64,000 nucleotides of DNA from Sporosarcina sp. JAI121. Its GTDB lineage: Bacteria > Bacillota > Bacilli > Bacillales_A > Planococcaceae. The position numbers were made by a program, and so were the translations under genes. How positions within the stretch are numbered: the first letter of the stretch is position 1; every line of letters begins with the position of its first letter. Positions 1 to 7,277 of this stretch are shown piece after piece. Below the pieces are notes generated by a model. That model saw only the letters and a list, made by a program, of their open reading frames with translations. It was not told the DNA's origin and did not search any database. The stretch spans positions 1 to 64,000 of the forward strand of contig NZ_JACCCL010000003.1 in assembly GCF_013408665.1 (NCBI RefSeq). The letters run 5' to 3'.

Positions 1-69
1 GATAGGTCTGGGGTGGAAGCACGGCGACGTGTGGAGCTGACGGATACTAATCGATCGAGGACTTAACCA
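1..69 (+). rRNA. 23S rRNA, 3' end (partial)
   Basis: The first bases match the conserved 3' terminus of bacillar 23S rRNA (GGAGCTGACGGATACTAATC, then GATCGAGGACTTAACCA). The gene runs in from the left edge, so only about 69 bases are present. The exact 3' end is set by family knowledge. 5S rRNA and a tRNA cluster follow on the same strand. Confidence 0.95.
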
Positions 70-163
70 TATTTGAAAAGGGCTTGATTACCCTGATTCA
101 TGCAGCACAATGTCTGTTTCATTCAGTTTTGAGCGAACAAAATTAATTATTTTGAAAAAACGC

Positions 164-191
164 TTGCAATATTCAACGGACATGATATAAT
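164..191 (+). promoter_or_regulatory. Promoter-like sequence between 23S and 5S
   Basis: TTGCAA (164-169) is followed after 16 bases by a perfect TATAAT (186-191). An A/T-rich run of about 25 bases lies directly upstream and resembles an UP element. Initiation would fall near 198-200, just before 5S rRNA. It could drive 5S and the 18 tRNA genes independently of 16S/23S. Whether it is active cannot be seen from sequence. Confidence 0.6.
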
Positions 192-212
192 AGTTATTGT
201 CTTGTGAAGATA

Positions 213-328
213 GTCCAGTGACGATGGCGAAGAGGTCACACCCGTTCCCATACCGAACACGGAAGTTAAGCTCTTCAGCGCCGATGGTAGTTGGGGGTTC
301 CCCCCTGTGAGAGTAGGACGTCGCTGGT
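213..328 (+). rRNA. rrf: 5S rRNA
   Basis: It contains the conserved 5S core (GAAGAGGTCACACCCGTTCC, CGAACACGGAAGTTAAGCTC). The terminal helix CCAGTGACG / CGTCGCTGG closes the molecule. Length is about 116 nt, typical of Bacilli. It is preceded by an internal promoter-like sequence and followed by tRNA-Asn. Confidence 0.95.
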
Positions 329-374
329 CTGTTATTCCCAAAGAACATACTTAATGTATGATCTGTATTATTAT

Positions 375-449
375 TCCGCAGTAGCTCAGTGGTAGAGCAA
401 TCGGCTGTTAACCGATCGGTCGTAGGTTCGAGTCCTACCTGCGGAGCCA
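375..449 (+). tRNA. tRNA-Asn (GTT)
   Basis: Cloverleaf with anticodon loop CTGTTAA, TPsiC arm GGTTCGAGTCC, acceptor TCCGCAG/CTGCGGA and encoded CCA. First of 18 tRNA genes in the array. Confidence 0.97.
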
Positions 450-453
450 TTTA

Positions 454-545
454 GGAGAGCTGTCCGAGTGGCCGAAGGAGCACGATTGGAAATCGTGTAG
501 GCGGCTAACGCTGTCTCAAGGGTTCAAATCCCTTGCTCTCCGCCA
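454..545 (+). tRNA. tRNA-Ser (GGA)
   Basis: Class II tRNA of 92 nt with a long variable arm, anticodon GGA in GATTGGAAATC, acceptor GGAGAGC/GCTCTCC and encoded CCA. Confidence 0.96.
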
Positions 546-567
546 GATTTATATTTTTAACATTAAT

Positions 568-642
568 GGCCCCTTGGTCAAGCGGTTAAGACACCGCCCT
601 TTCACGGCGGTATCACGGGTTCGAATCCCGTAGGGGTCACCA
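568..642 (+). tRNA. tRNA-Glu (TTC)
   Basis: Anticodon TTC in CCTTTCACGG, TPsiC arm GGGTTCGAATCCC, acceptor GGCCCCT/AGGGGTC, encoded CCA. Confidence 0.97.
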
Positions 643-696
643 TTATTTTTTCATCACTCGTAGCGTGTTGGAAAGAGCCAATTACTATTTATACCC

Positions 697-772
697 GGAG
701 GATTAGCTCAGCTGGGAGAGCATCTGCCTTACAAGCAGAGGGTCGGCGGTTCGAGCCCGTCATCCTCCACCA
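697..772 (+). tRNA. tRNA-Val (TAC)
   Basis: Anticodon TAC in CCTTACAAGC, acceptor GGAGGAT/ATCCTCC, encoded CCA. Confidence 0.97.
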
Positions 773-796
773 TTAATTTATTTTCATAACTATTGT

Positions 797-872
<76 letters not shown>

Positions 873-956
873 ATTTTCATGACGATGCGAAATGAATATC
901 TGTCTTGCAAGCCGACAGTTCAAGCTCATCTTTATAGTAATACTTCATATTGTTGT

Positions 957-1031
957 CGCGGGGTGGAGAAGTGGTATCTCGTCGGGCTCATAACCCGAAG
1001 GTCACAGGTTCAAATCCTGTCCCCGCAACCA
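957..1031 (+). tRNA. Initiator tRNA-fMet (CAT), copy 2
   Basis: Identical to copy 1 except for changes in the TPsiC stem (GTCACAGG and CCTGT in place of GTCGCAGG and CCTGC), which keep pairing. It has the same C1/A72 mismatch, GGG/CCC anticodon stem and encoded CCA. Confidence 0.95.
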
Positions 1032-1034
1032 AAT

Positions 1035-1110
1035 GGTCCCGTGGTGTAGCGGTTAACATGCCTGCCTGTCACGCAGGAGATCGCCGGTTCGATCCCGGTC
1101 GGGACCGCCA
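1035..1110 (+). tRNA. tRNA-Asp (GTC)
   Basis: Anticodon GTC in CCTGTCACGC, acceptor GGTCCCG/CGGGACC, encoded CCA. Confidence 0.97.
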
Positions 1111-1125
1111 TTTTTTATAATATGT

Positions 1126-1201
1126 GGCTCAGTAGCTCAGTCGGTAGAGCAAAGGACTGAAAATCCTTGTGTCGGCGGTTCGATTCCGTCCTGAGCCACC
1201 A
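1126..1201 (+). tRNA. tRNA-Phe (GAA)
   Basis: Anticodon GAA in GACTGAAAATC, acceptor GGCTCAG/CTGAGCC, encoded CCA. Confidence 0.97.
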
Positions 1202-1214
1202 TTTTAAATAACTT

Positions 1215-1290
<76 letters not shown>

Positions 1291-1300
1291 TACACCTATT

Positions 1301-1385
1301 GGTGGGGTAGCGAAGTGGCTAAACGCGGCGGACTGTAAATCCGCTCCCTCCGGGTTCGGCGGTTCGAATCCGTCCCCCACCACCA
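1301..1385 (+). tRNA. tRNA-Tyr (GTA)
   Basis: Class II tRNA with a long variable arm, anticodon GTA in GACTGTAAATC, acceptor GGTGGGG/CCCCACC, encoded CCA. Confidence 0.97.
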
Positions 1386-1390
1386 GTTAT

Positions 1391-1464
1391 AGGGGCATAG
1401 TTTAACGGTAGAATAGAGGTCTCCAAAACCTTTGATGTGGGTTCGATTCCTACTGCCCCTGCCA
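1391..1464 (+). tRNA. tRNA-Trp (CCA)
   Basis: Anticodon CCA in GTCTCCAAAAC, acceptor AGGGGCA/TGCCCCT, encoded CCA. Confidence 0.96.
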
Positions 1465-1488
1465 TTTTTTTATTTAACCTACTATCAT

Positions 1489-1565
1489 GGCGATTGTGGT
1501 GAAGTGGTTAACACATCGGATTGTGGTTCCGACACTCGAGGGTTCGATTCCCTTCAGTCGCCCCA
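1489..1565 (+). tRNA. tRNA-His (GTG), copy 1
   Basis: Anticodon GTG in GATTGTGGTTC. It carries the extra 5' G typical of tRNA-His opposite C73, and an encoded CCA. First of three consecutive tRNA-His genes. Confidence 0.97.
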
Positions 1566-1598
1566 TTTATACATCCAAAAAATCAAACTAACTATCAT

Positions 1599-1675
1599 GG
1601 CGGTTGTGGTGAAGTGGTTAACACATCGGATTGTGGTTCCGACACTCGAGGGTTCGATTCCCTTCAGCCGCCCCA
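1599..1675 (+). tRNA. tRNA-His (GTG), copy 2
   Basis: Same as copy 1 except for one pair in the acceptor stem (GGCGGTT...AGCCGCC). The bases before it (ACTATCAT) are duplicated from copy 1, so the flank was copied with the gene. Confidence 0.97.
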
Positions 1676-1703
1676 TTTATAATTAAATCAAAATAGATAT
1701 CAT

Positions 1704-1780
1704 GGCGATTGTGGTGAAGTGGTTAACACATCGGATTGTGGTTCCGACACTCGAGGGTTCGATTCCCTTCAGTCGCCCCA
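1704..1780 (+). tRNA. tRNA-His (GTG), copy 3
   Basis: Identical in sequence to copy 1, with a similar ATATCAT upstream and CCCCATTTAT downstream flank. Confidence 0.97.
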
Positions 1781-1790
1781 TTTATCTTTT

Positions 1791-1862
1791 TGGGGTATAG
1801 CCAAGCGGTAAGGCAACGGACTTTGACTCCGTTATTCGTTGGTTCGAATCCAGCTACCCCAG
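1791..1862 (+). tRNA. tRNA-Gln (TTG), no encoded CCA
   Basis: Anticodon TTG in GACTTTGACTC, acceptor TGGGGTA/TACCCCA with discriminator G. The next bases are TTT, so the CCA tail must be added after transcription. Confidence 0.94.
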
Positions 1863-1866
1863 TTTC

Positions 1867-1941
1867 GCGGAAGTAGTTCAGTGGTAGAATACGACCTTGC
1901 CAAGGTCGGGGTCGCGGGTTCGAATCCCGTCTTCCGCTCCA
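1867..1941 (+). tRNA. tRNA-Gly (GCC)
   Basis: Anticodon GCC in CCTTGCCAAGG, acceptor GCGGAAG/CTTCCGC, encoded CCA. It begins only four bases after tRNA-Gln. Confidence 0.97.
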
Positions 1942-1949
1942 TTTTCTAC

Positions 1950-2023
1950 GGCGGCATAGCCAAGCGGTAAGGCATGGGTCTGCAACACCCTTATCACCGG
2001 TTCGATTCCGGTTGCCGCCTCCA
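1950..2023 (+). tRNA. tRNA-Cys (GCA)
   Basis: Anticodon GCA in GTCTGCAACAC, acceptor GGCGGCA/TGCCGCC, encoded CCA. Confidence 0.97.
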
Positions 2024-2061
2024 TTTTATAAATATGGATTTTGCGAAATGAATAGTAATAT

Positions 2062-2142
2062 GCCCGAGTGGTGGAATGGCAGACACGTCGCACTCAAAAT
2101 GCGATGCCGCGAGGCGTGCCGGTTCAAGTCCGGCCTCGGGTA
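2062..2142 (+). tRNA. tRNA-Leu (CAA), no encoded CCA
   Basis: Class II tRNA with a long variable arm. Anticodon stem TCGCA/TGCGA around loop CTCAAAA gives CAA. Acceptor GCCCGAG/CTCGGGT, discriminator A, then TCA instead of CCA. Last gene of the array. Confidence 0.93.
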
Positions 2143-2150
2143 TCAGATGA

Positions 2151-2180
2151 AAAAAGCACAACTTCGGTTGTGCTTTTTTT
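2151..2180 (+). terminator. Terminator of the rRNA-tRNA operon
   Basis: Hairpin AAGCACAAC-TTCG-GTTGTGCTT with a UUCG-type tetraloop, followed by a run of seven T. Begins eight bases after tRNA-Leu. Confidence 0.95.
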
Positions 2181-2248
2181 ATGCTTAATTTTAATTATGA
2201 TCTAGGTATTCAACATTTAATGTAAGAAGATTGAGTGGGGGAATCAAT

Positions 2249-2716
2249 ATGCCGTTAATAGAACATCAGGAATTCATACAAGCCTCTATAGAACGCTGCT
2301 TTGATCTTGCGCGAGATGTGGATATTCATACTCGTACTACAGAAAGTACGAAGGAGAAAGCCGTCGGTGGAGTTACGACAGGTTTATTGTCGGCTGGGGA
2401 TAGTGTCACATGGGAGGCGGTTCATTTCGGTATAAAGCAAAGGCTGACCGCAAAAATAACAATAATGAATAGGCCCTATATATTTGAAGATATAATGGTG
2501 CAAGGTGCATTCCATTCTTTTACACATATTCATGAGTTTGTTGAGAAGGATACTGGCACCTTGATGATTGATCGCTTTCAATATAAATCGCCTTATGGAC
2601 CGATTGGAGTTATCGCGGATAAGTTGTTTTTGGAAAGCTATATGAGGAAGTTTATTGTGAATCGAGCACAAGCTCTAAGACGAATTGCAGAATCTGAAGA
2701 GCAAGTGTTTCATTAA
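2249..2716 (+). CDS. SRPBCC-family (START-like) protein
   Basis: A 155-aa soluble protein. It looks like a small SRPBCC/polyketide-cyclase-type lipid- or ligand-binding fold: an N-terminal strand with a hydrophobic residue pattern, a central strand set including VTWEAVHFGIKQRLTAKI and FEDIMVQGAFHSFTHIHEF, and a long C-terminal helix. The ligand is unknown. ATG 2249 is chosen because GTGGGGGAA lies six bases upstream; a TTG 18 bases earlier would overlap that site. It stands alone between the tRNA terminator and a block of hairpin repeats, and has no intrinsic terminator of its own. Confidence 0.75.
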   Translation: MPLIEHQEFIQASIERCFDLARDVDIHTRTTESTKEKAVGGVTTGLLSAGDSVTWEAVHFGIKQRLTAKITIMNRPYIFEDIMVQGAFHSFTHIHEFVEKDTGTLMIDRFQYKSPYGPIGVIADKLFLESYMRKFIVNRAQALRRIAESEEQVFH

Positions 2717-2783
2717 TGAGAAATGGCTTGAAAATTATTATTGCTATCTATTATAGAGGGGGAAATAAGGGTTTTCCATAATG

Positions 2784-2820
2784 TACGCTTCGGCTACCAC
2801 ATGAAAGGCGCCTTCGCTGG
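2784..2820 (+). repeat. Type A hairpin repeat, collapsed copy
   Basis: The left end TACGCTTCGG is joined directly to the right arm CTACCACATGAAAGGCGCC. The middle of the element is missing between two copies of CGCTTCGGC that full-length elements carry in both arms. Confidence 0.75.
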
Positions 2821-2892
2821 TTTTTCCTTGGTATATTGGAGGCACCGGGAGTGTTCACTGTTATAGAATTGGGATAAGAATGTCCCATCATA

Positions 2893-2990
2893 TACGCTAC
2901 GGCGCTTGCGGATGCCTCCCGCGATAAGCCGGGCAGAAAACCACTGCCAGTCTTATCGCTTCGGCTACCGCTGTAAGACGCCTTCGCTAG
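2893..2990 (+). repeat. Type A hairpin repeat
   Basis: Full-length element of about 98 bp. GCGATAAG pairs with CTTATCGC, GGCAG with CTGCC at the tip, and GCGGATGCC with GGCTACCGC lower down; GGCGC faces a right arm that reads GACGCC here (GGCGCC in other copies). Flanked by AT-rich DNA. Confidence 0.85.
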
Positions 2991-3108
2991 ATTACCTGTA
3001 ATATTTATGACTGCATGATATAGTCATAATTCCTGTCTATATACTCTGCACCATTAATTTAGAATTCAATAGAAACAGTAACAATCGACTTATACGATGT
3101 ACGACTCC

Positions 3109-3208
3109 AGCGAAGGAGCGACAAGTGTGAGCCGGAGTAATGAGACAGACAGTGATCTTCTGGCGGGCTCATTACGGAAGGCCATCACCGAGCGACGAAG
3201 CGGTATTG
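3109..3208 (+). repeat. Type B hairpin repeat
   Basis: Same architecture as type A read on the other strand, but the central stem is GTAATGAG / CTCATTAC. Starts AGCGAAGGAGCGACAAGTG and ends GCGACGAAGCGGTATTG. Confidence 0.8.
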
Positions 3209-3302
3209 GAAACTACTTTCTAGTAATAATCACAAATAACTCTCATACTTTCCATTTAATCAGTGCCGAGTATATAGACTGAACTAACGATTTTCCATAC
3301 TA

Positions 3303-3402
3303 CACGCTACGGCGCCTTACAGCGGATGCCTCTCGCGATAAGCCGGGCAGAAAACCACTGCCAGTCTTATCGCTTCGGCTACCGCTGTAAGGCGCCTTCG
3401 CT
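3303..3402 (+). repeat. Type A hairpin repeat with perfected arms
   Basis: In this copy the left arm reads GGCGCCTTACAGCGG, the exact reverse complement of the right arm CCGCTGTAAGGCGCC. This looks like arm-to-arm gene conversion. The central stem is GCGATAAG/CTTATCGC. Confidence 0.85.
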
Positions 3403-3522
3403 AGATTACCTGTAATATTTATGACTGCATGATATGGTCATAATTCCTATCTATATATTCTGCACTATTAATTTAGAATTAAATAGAAACAGTAACAATC
3501 GCCTTATACGATGTACGACTCC

Positions 3523-3540
3523 AGCGACGAAGCGGTATTG
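3523..3540 (+). repeat. Type B repeat reduced to a scar
   Basis: AGCGA is followed directly by CGAAGCGGTATTG. Everything between the AGCGA of the left arm and the AGCGA of the right arm is gone, while both type B flanks are intact. Confidence 0.7.
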
Positions 3541-3659
3541 GAAACTGCTAACCAGTACTAATCACAAATAGTTCACTTAATTTCTACGTGTCAAATGCTG
3601 AGTATATATAAGTATTCAATAGAAACAGTAACAATCGCCTTATACGATGTACGACTCCA

Positions 3660-3757
3660 GCGAAGGAGCGACAAGTGTGAGCCGAAGTCATGAGACCGAC
3701 AATGATCTTCTGGCGGGCTCATTACGGAAGGCCATCACCAAGCGACGAAGCGATATT
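3660..3757 (+). repeat. Type B hairpin repeat
   Basis: Full copy. The central stem is GTCATGAG/CTCATTAC (one mismatch). Flanks match those of the copy at 3109-3208. Confidence 0.8.
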
Positions 3758-3851
3758 GAAAATTGCCTCCTAGTAGTAATCACAAAAAAATCACTTACTT
3801 TCCATTTGTTAAGTGCAGAGTATATAGACTGAACTAACGGTTTTCCATACA

Positions 3852-3951
3852 ACACGCTTCGGCGCTTTGTGGATGCCTCCCGCGAGAAGCCAGGCAGAAA
3901 ACCACTGCCGGTCTAATCGCTTCGGCTACCACAGGAAAGGCGCCTTCGCTG
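3852..3951 (+). repeat. Type A hairpin repeat
   Basis: Full copy with arms GGCGCTTTGTGG / CCACAGGAAAGGCGCC. Bases 3951-4022 repeat the flank seen at 2820-2890 almost exactly, so a segment larger than the hairpin was duplicated. Confidence 0.8.
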
Positions 3952-4100
3952 GTTTTTCCTTGGTATATTGGAGGTACCGGGAGTGTTCACTGTTATAGAA
4001 TTGGGATAAGAATGTCCCATCACACATGTTTCGGTGCTTTATGAATGTGCCTTGTAAGACTGCCTCCCACGCTGTATTCATATGTTCATCATATATAAAC

Positions 4101-4139
4101 AAAATCGCTCCTTGCCGCCGAAGCGGAAGGAGCGATTTT
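4101..4139. terminator. Intrinsic terminator-like hairpin
   Basis: AAAATCGCTCCTT-GCCGCCGAAGCGG-AAGGAGCGATTTT forms a 13-bp stem with A and T tracts on either side, so it could work on either strand. No gene ends directly at it. Confidence 0.7.
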
Positions 4140-4311
4140 CATAGAGGGAGACCAGGCGATGCTACTAAGGGTTTGTCCATTGCAATTGCCTTGGTTGGTC
4201 ATTGGGGATTGGTCACAAAGTAAATGGTGACGGGTCATTGGTTTGCCTGTAATTTAAATTGGATTGGTCCCCACTCCATGCCTTGGTAAGGAGTCTCACC
4301 TGACCAAGGAG
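4140..4311. other. Gene-free stretch with GGTCATTGG-like motifs
   Basis: Contains four loosely repeated GGTCATTGG/GGATTGGTC motifs (about 4193-4270) and a hairpin CCTTGGT...ACCAAGG at 4281-4307 just past the end of the leftward gene. No convincing ORF or RNA gene is seen. Confidence 0.4.
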
Positions 4312-4827
4312 TTAGAAGTATTTTGCGTCATCAAAAGCCAACACGATTGAATAGTTTTTAGCATTAATGGAATTGGATAATTTGTGTGCATCTTTTTCGG
4401 CTTGTAAAGACTTTAAACGATAGTCTTCGGGATCGAATAACGCGACCCGGTAGACAATAGTACCTTCAGAGTAGCCGTACTGGATTTCTTCCTTTTCTGA
4501 CATGGATAGCTCTTTGTAAAAGCGGGCTTTAGCGCGTAATTGTGTGGCAAGTTCAATCGCTTCCACAATGGCAAGCTGTTGCCCTTGGAATTCGATTGTA
4601 TGATCGATATTGGCTCGATACATCAGACGATCAAGCAAACGGCTATCTGAACGTACTTCATCCAATTCGCTTTCTACAACAGTAAGGGGACGCGGGCCGA
4701 TTACGGGATTGCTGCCTTTTTCTACAGTTGTAAAGGCAACGCGTCTCATTTCAACTTCCAGCTCATGAATACGTTTTGTTAAAACACTTTTCAGTTTTAC
4801 CGCTTCGGCAAGAGTTATGTTGCTCAT
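4312..4827 (-). CDS. DIP1984-like helical protein of unknown function
   Basis: A 171-aa, largely alpha-helical soluble protein. The start (TLAEAVKLKSVLTKRIHELEV) and the middle (LLDRLMYRANIDHTIEF and AIVEAIELATQLRAKARFYKEL) resemble the DIP1984/septicolysin-like family, whose function is unclear. I match it by pattern only. GGGGGAATGACTAA precedes the ATG. It lies 29 bases downstream of the B3/B4-domain gene on the same strand and is probably co-transcribed with it. Confidence 0.6.
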   Translation of the reverse strand: MSNITLAEAVKLKSVLTKRIHELEVEMRRVAFTTVEKGSNPVIGPRPLTVVESELDEVRSDSRLLDRLMYRANIDHTIEFQGQQLAIVEAIELATQLRAKARFYKELSMSEKEEIQYGYSEGTIVYRVALFDPEDYRLKSLQAEKDAHKLSNSINAKNYSIVLAFDDAKYF

Positions 4828-4856
4828 TTAGTCATTCCCCCAATTCAGAAACAATA

Positions 4857-5549
4857 TCAGTCTACTATAATGGAAGATTGTCCCTCGTGCAAAACATATG
4901 AACGGACGTCACCACCGCTAATGCTACTGAACATGTTGCCGCATGCCGTTGTCAGTTCAAGAGCTTCCGTGGCATCCATGGATGGGCGAAGGAAGAATAC
5001 ATGAAGTGCTTCGGTCGTTTCTTCTGTTACGGCGGTGCGTATAGAATCGACATATGGACTACCGAATGGGCTATAATCATCTTTTAACAGTAGAATGTTT
5101 GTTAATGAATTAAAACGGCCGTTCAATCCATCGTATCCGTCTTCATCTGTGCCTAATGTAACCGATACATCGCCGACAATTTTTTCAAGGTCGTAGATGC
5201 CTGCTGGGATTTCGTGTTGTAAGGAAAAGAAGTTGTTCAAATCGACGGCAGAATGGAAAGGATTAACATAGTTCTGCTTCTTGATTCGGCGCATGAGCGC
5301 TTCTGTGGAATGACGGTATCGATTCGGATCAGCGCCGAATGCTTTCCATACAGCGCGCCATTCTTTTATGCCTGAAAACTCGGAGACAGGCTTGTTCTCA
5401 AGTTCAAAGAAAAGTTGCTCTTGAAATAATTGTAATCGTCCTTTTAGCATTTGAGGCGATTCTGACACCGTAATTTTGGTATAATGGATAATGCCTAATT
5501 TTAATCCGGGTACAGCTTGTAAAAGATCTGTAGCCATTTTAATATTCAA
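4857..5549 (-). CDS. B3/B4 tRNA-binding-domain protein
   Basis: About 230 aa. The sequence resembles stand-alone B3/B4 domains, the editing module of phenylalanyl-tRNA synthetase beta: EWRAVWKAFGADPNRYRHSTEAL, the NPFHSAVDLNNFFSLQH stretch and a late D-x-T-x-A-L segment are typical. Such proteins may edit mischarged tRNA or bind amino acids; the substrate here is unknown. AAAGGGTGAG lies four bases before TTG 5549, which I take as start. GTG 5558 overlaps that site, and ATG 5537 is further inside. Divergent from queG. Confidence 0.75.
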   Translation of the reverse strand: MNIKMATDLLQAVPGLKLGIIHYTKITVSESPQMLKGRLQLFQEQLFFELENKPVSEFSGIKEWRAVWKAFGADPNRYRHSTEALMRRIKKQNYVNPFHSAVDLNNFFSLQHEIPAGIYDLEKIVGDVSVTLGTDEDGYDGLNGRFNSLTNILLLKDDYSPFGSPYVDSIRTAVTEETTEALHVFFLRPSMDATEALELTTACGNMFSSISGGDVRSYVLHEGQSSIIVD

Positions 5550-5605
5550 TAAACTCACCCTTTATATAGTTTTATTCAATAGTAGCATAATGGAGGCGAT
5601 ACAGT

Positions 5606-6745
5606 GTGAATGCTGTTCAACTGCAAAAGTCGGTTAGGGACTATGCGGAGTCAATCGGCATCGACAAGATTGGTTTTACAACAGCCGCCCCGTTTCGAGA
5701 ACTGAAAAATCGTTTGAAACGGCAGCAAGAACTCGGCTATCAGTCGGGTTTTGAGGAAAAAGATTTAGATAAACGGACGGAACCTGCACTTTTACTTGAT
5801 CAAGCGGAAAGTATCATAGCCATCGCTGTAGCCTATCCGTCCAAAATGGCAGATTCTCCGAGAGGTAAAAAAGGTGAGAGGCGGGGAATCTTTTGCCGTG
5901 CATCATGGGGAACGGATTATCATACAGTTCTGCGCGAGAAGTTGAGGCTTCTTGAGGGATTTATTTTGGAACACGCACCTGCTGCAAGAGTACGGTCGAT
6001 GGTCGACACGGGTGAACTATCCGATCGTGCTGTCGCGGAACGGGCAGGCATCGGCTGGTCGGCAAAAAATTGTTCGATTATTACACCGGAGTTCGGTTCG
6101 TATGTGTACCTTGGTGAAATGATTACAAATATCCCGTTTGCGCCGGACGTTCCAATGGAAGATGAATGCGGTGACTGCACACTTTGCCTGGATGTATGTC
6201 CTACGGGAGCTTTGATTCAGGGCGGACAATTGAATGCCCAGCGCTGCATCGCTTTCTTAACGCAGACAAAAACACCTATTCCAGAGGAGTTCCGTACGAG
6301 AATTGGAAACCGATTATATGGATGTGATACGTGCCAGACGGTTTGTCCGAAAAACAAAGGGAAGCATAATTTGCATCAACAGGCATTCCAACCGGATCCA
6401 GAATTGGCCAAACCGCTTCTGCAACCGATACTTAGCCTGTCAAACCGTGAATTTAAAGAGAAGTTTGGTCATGTCTCCGGCTCTTGGCGAGGGAAAAATC
6501 CGATACAACGAAATGCGATTATCTCTCTAGCCCATTTTAAGGACGAGTCTGCAGTTCCTGAATTGATTGTCATGTTGGATAAAGACCCGCGGCCAGTTAT
6601 TCGGGGGACAATTGCGTGGGCACTTGGTCAAATCGGTGTAGATGAAGGCTTCGCGGCAATTAAAGAAGCATTGTTGAAAGAAGAAGATCTGGACGTGCGT
6701 GCTGAATTAGAAAAGGCAACGGATAGCCGAATAGAAAAAGTTTAA
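5606..6745 (+). CDS. queG: Epoxyqueuosine reductase QueG
   Basis: 379 aa. It catalyses the last step of queuosine synthesis in tRNA, reducing epoxyqueuosine to queuosine with cobalamin and two 4Fe-4S clusters. Cluster cysteines are visible as CGDCTLCLDVCP (residues 188-199) and CDTCQTVCP (240-248). The C-terminal third holds HEAT-like repeats (VPELIVMLDKDPRPVIRGTIAWALGQIG). GGAGGCGAT sits before the GTG start. The downstream gene trmL also modifies the tRNA wobble position, 17 bases away, so both are probably one operon. Confidence 0.95.
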   Translation: MNAVQLQKSVRDYAESIGIDKIGFTTAAPFRELKNRLKRQQELGYQSGFEEKDLDKRTEPALLLDQAESIIAIAVAYPSKMADSPRGKKGERRGIFCRASWGTDYHTVLREKLRLLEGFILEHAPAARVRSMVDTGELSDRAVAERAGIGWSAKNCSIITPEFGSYVYLGEMITNIPFAPDVPMEDECGDCTLCLDVCPTGALIQGGQLNAQRCIAFLTQTKTPIPEEFRTRIGNRLYGCDTCQTVCPKNKGKHNLHQQAFQPDPELAKPLLQPILSLSNREFKEKFGHVSGSWRGKNPIQRNAIISLAHFKDESAVPELIVMLDKDPRPVIRGTIAWALGQIGVDEGFAAIKEALLKEEDLDVRAELEKATDSRIEKV

Positions 6746-6762
6746 GTGGAGGAAGTGTTGAA

Positions 6763-7236
6763 ATGGTCATTCATGTTGCATTATTTGAACCGCTCATCCC
6801 AGCAAACACGGGAAACATCGCACGGACATGCGCAGGGACGGGAACGAAATTACATCTAGTAAAGCCGCTCGGTTTTTCGACGGATGATAAAATGTTGAAA
6901 CGAGCAGGACTCGATTACTGGGAACACGTCGATATTACGTACCATGAAGGGATCCGAGAACTTTTTGCGGCGAATCCGGAAGCGGTATTTTATTTTTTGA
7001 CGAAGCATGGAGACAATCCGCATACGGCATTCGATTATTCCGATGTATCGAAGGATATATTTTTTGTCTTCGGTAAGGAAACAAGCGGACTGCCTGAAGA
7101 CATTTTACAGGAGAATAAAGAGAGGTGCCTGCGACTCCCGATGAACGATAAGATCCGATCGCTCAACTTATCAAATACGGCAGCCATCCTTATTTACGAG
7201 GCGCTTAGACAGCAATCTTATCCAGGATTAGTATAA
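6763..7236 (+). CDS. trmL: tRNA (cytidine/uridine-34 2'-O)-methyltransferase TrmL
   Basis: 157 aa, the size of the YibK/CspR SPOUT family. It methylates the ribose at wobble position 34 of tRNA-Leu isoacceptors using S-adenosylmethionine. The start VALFEPLIPANTGNIARTC, the middle FGKETSGLP and the C-terminal RSLNLSNTAAILIYEALR carry the three SPOUT motifs that form the trefoil knot. GTGGAGGAAGTG precedes ATG 6763. Probably co-transcribed with queG; a terminator follows directly. Confidence 0.95.
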   Translation: MVIHVALFEPLIPANTGNIARTCAGTGTKLHLVKPLGFSTDDKMLKRAGLDYWEHVDITYHEGIRELFAANPEAVFYFLTKHGDNPHTAFDYSDVSKDIFFVFGKETSGLPEDILQENKERCLRLPMNDKIRSLNLSNTAAILIYEALRQQSYPGLV

Positions 7237-7237
7237 A

Positions 7238-7270
7238 AAAACGGGACAGCCAGAAGGCTTGTCCCGTTTA
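7238..7270. terminator. Bidirectional terminator between trmL and a small leftward gene
   Basis: AAACGGGACA-GCCAGAAGGCT-TGTCCCGTTT with A and T tracts on both sides. It can serve trmL (rightward) and the 36-aa gene at 7278-7388 (leftward). Confidence 0.9.
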
Positions 7271-7277
7271 CTTATTA

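Noticed and set aside
1432..1686. 84-codon open frame across tRNA-Trp and tRNA-His genes
   Set aside because: It reads through tRNA genes; its repeated peptide segments come from the duplicated tRNA-His sequence.
3097..3832. Two similar 61-codon frames (starting MYDSSEGATSVSRS) at 3097 and 3647
   Set aside because: They are translations of type B hairpin repeats, have no ribosome site, and other copies of the repeat break the frame.
4026..4223. 65-codon frame around the 4101-4139 hairpin
   Set aside because: It reads through a terminator hairpin and has no ribosome site.
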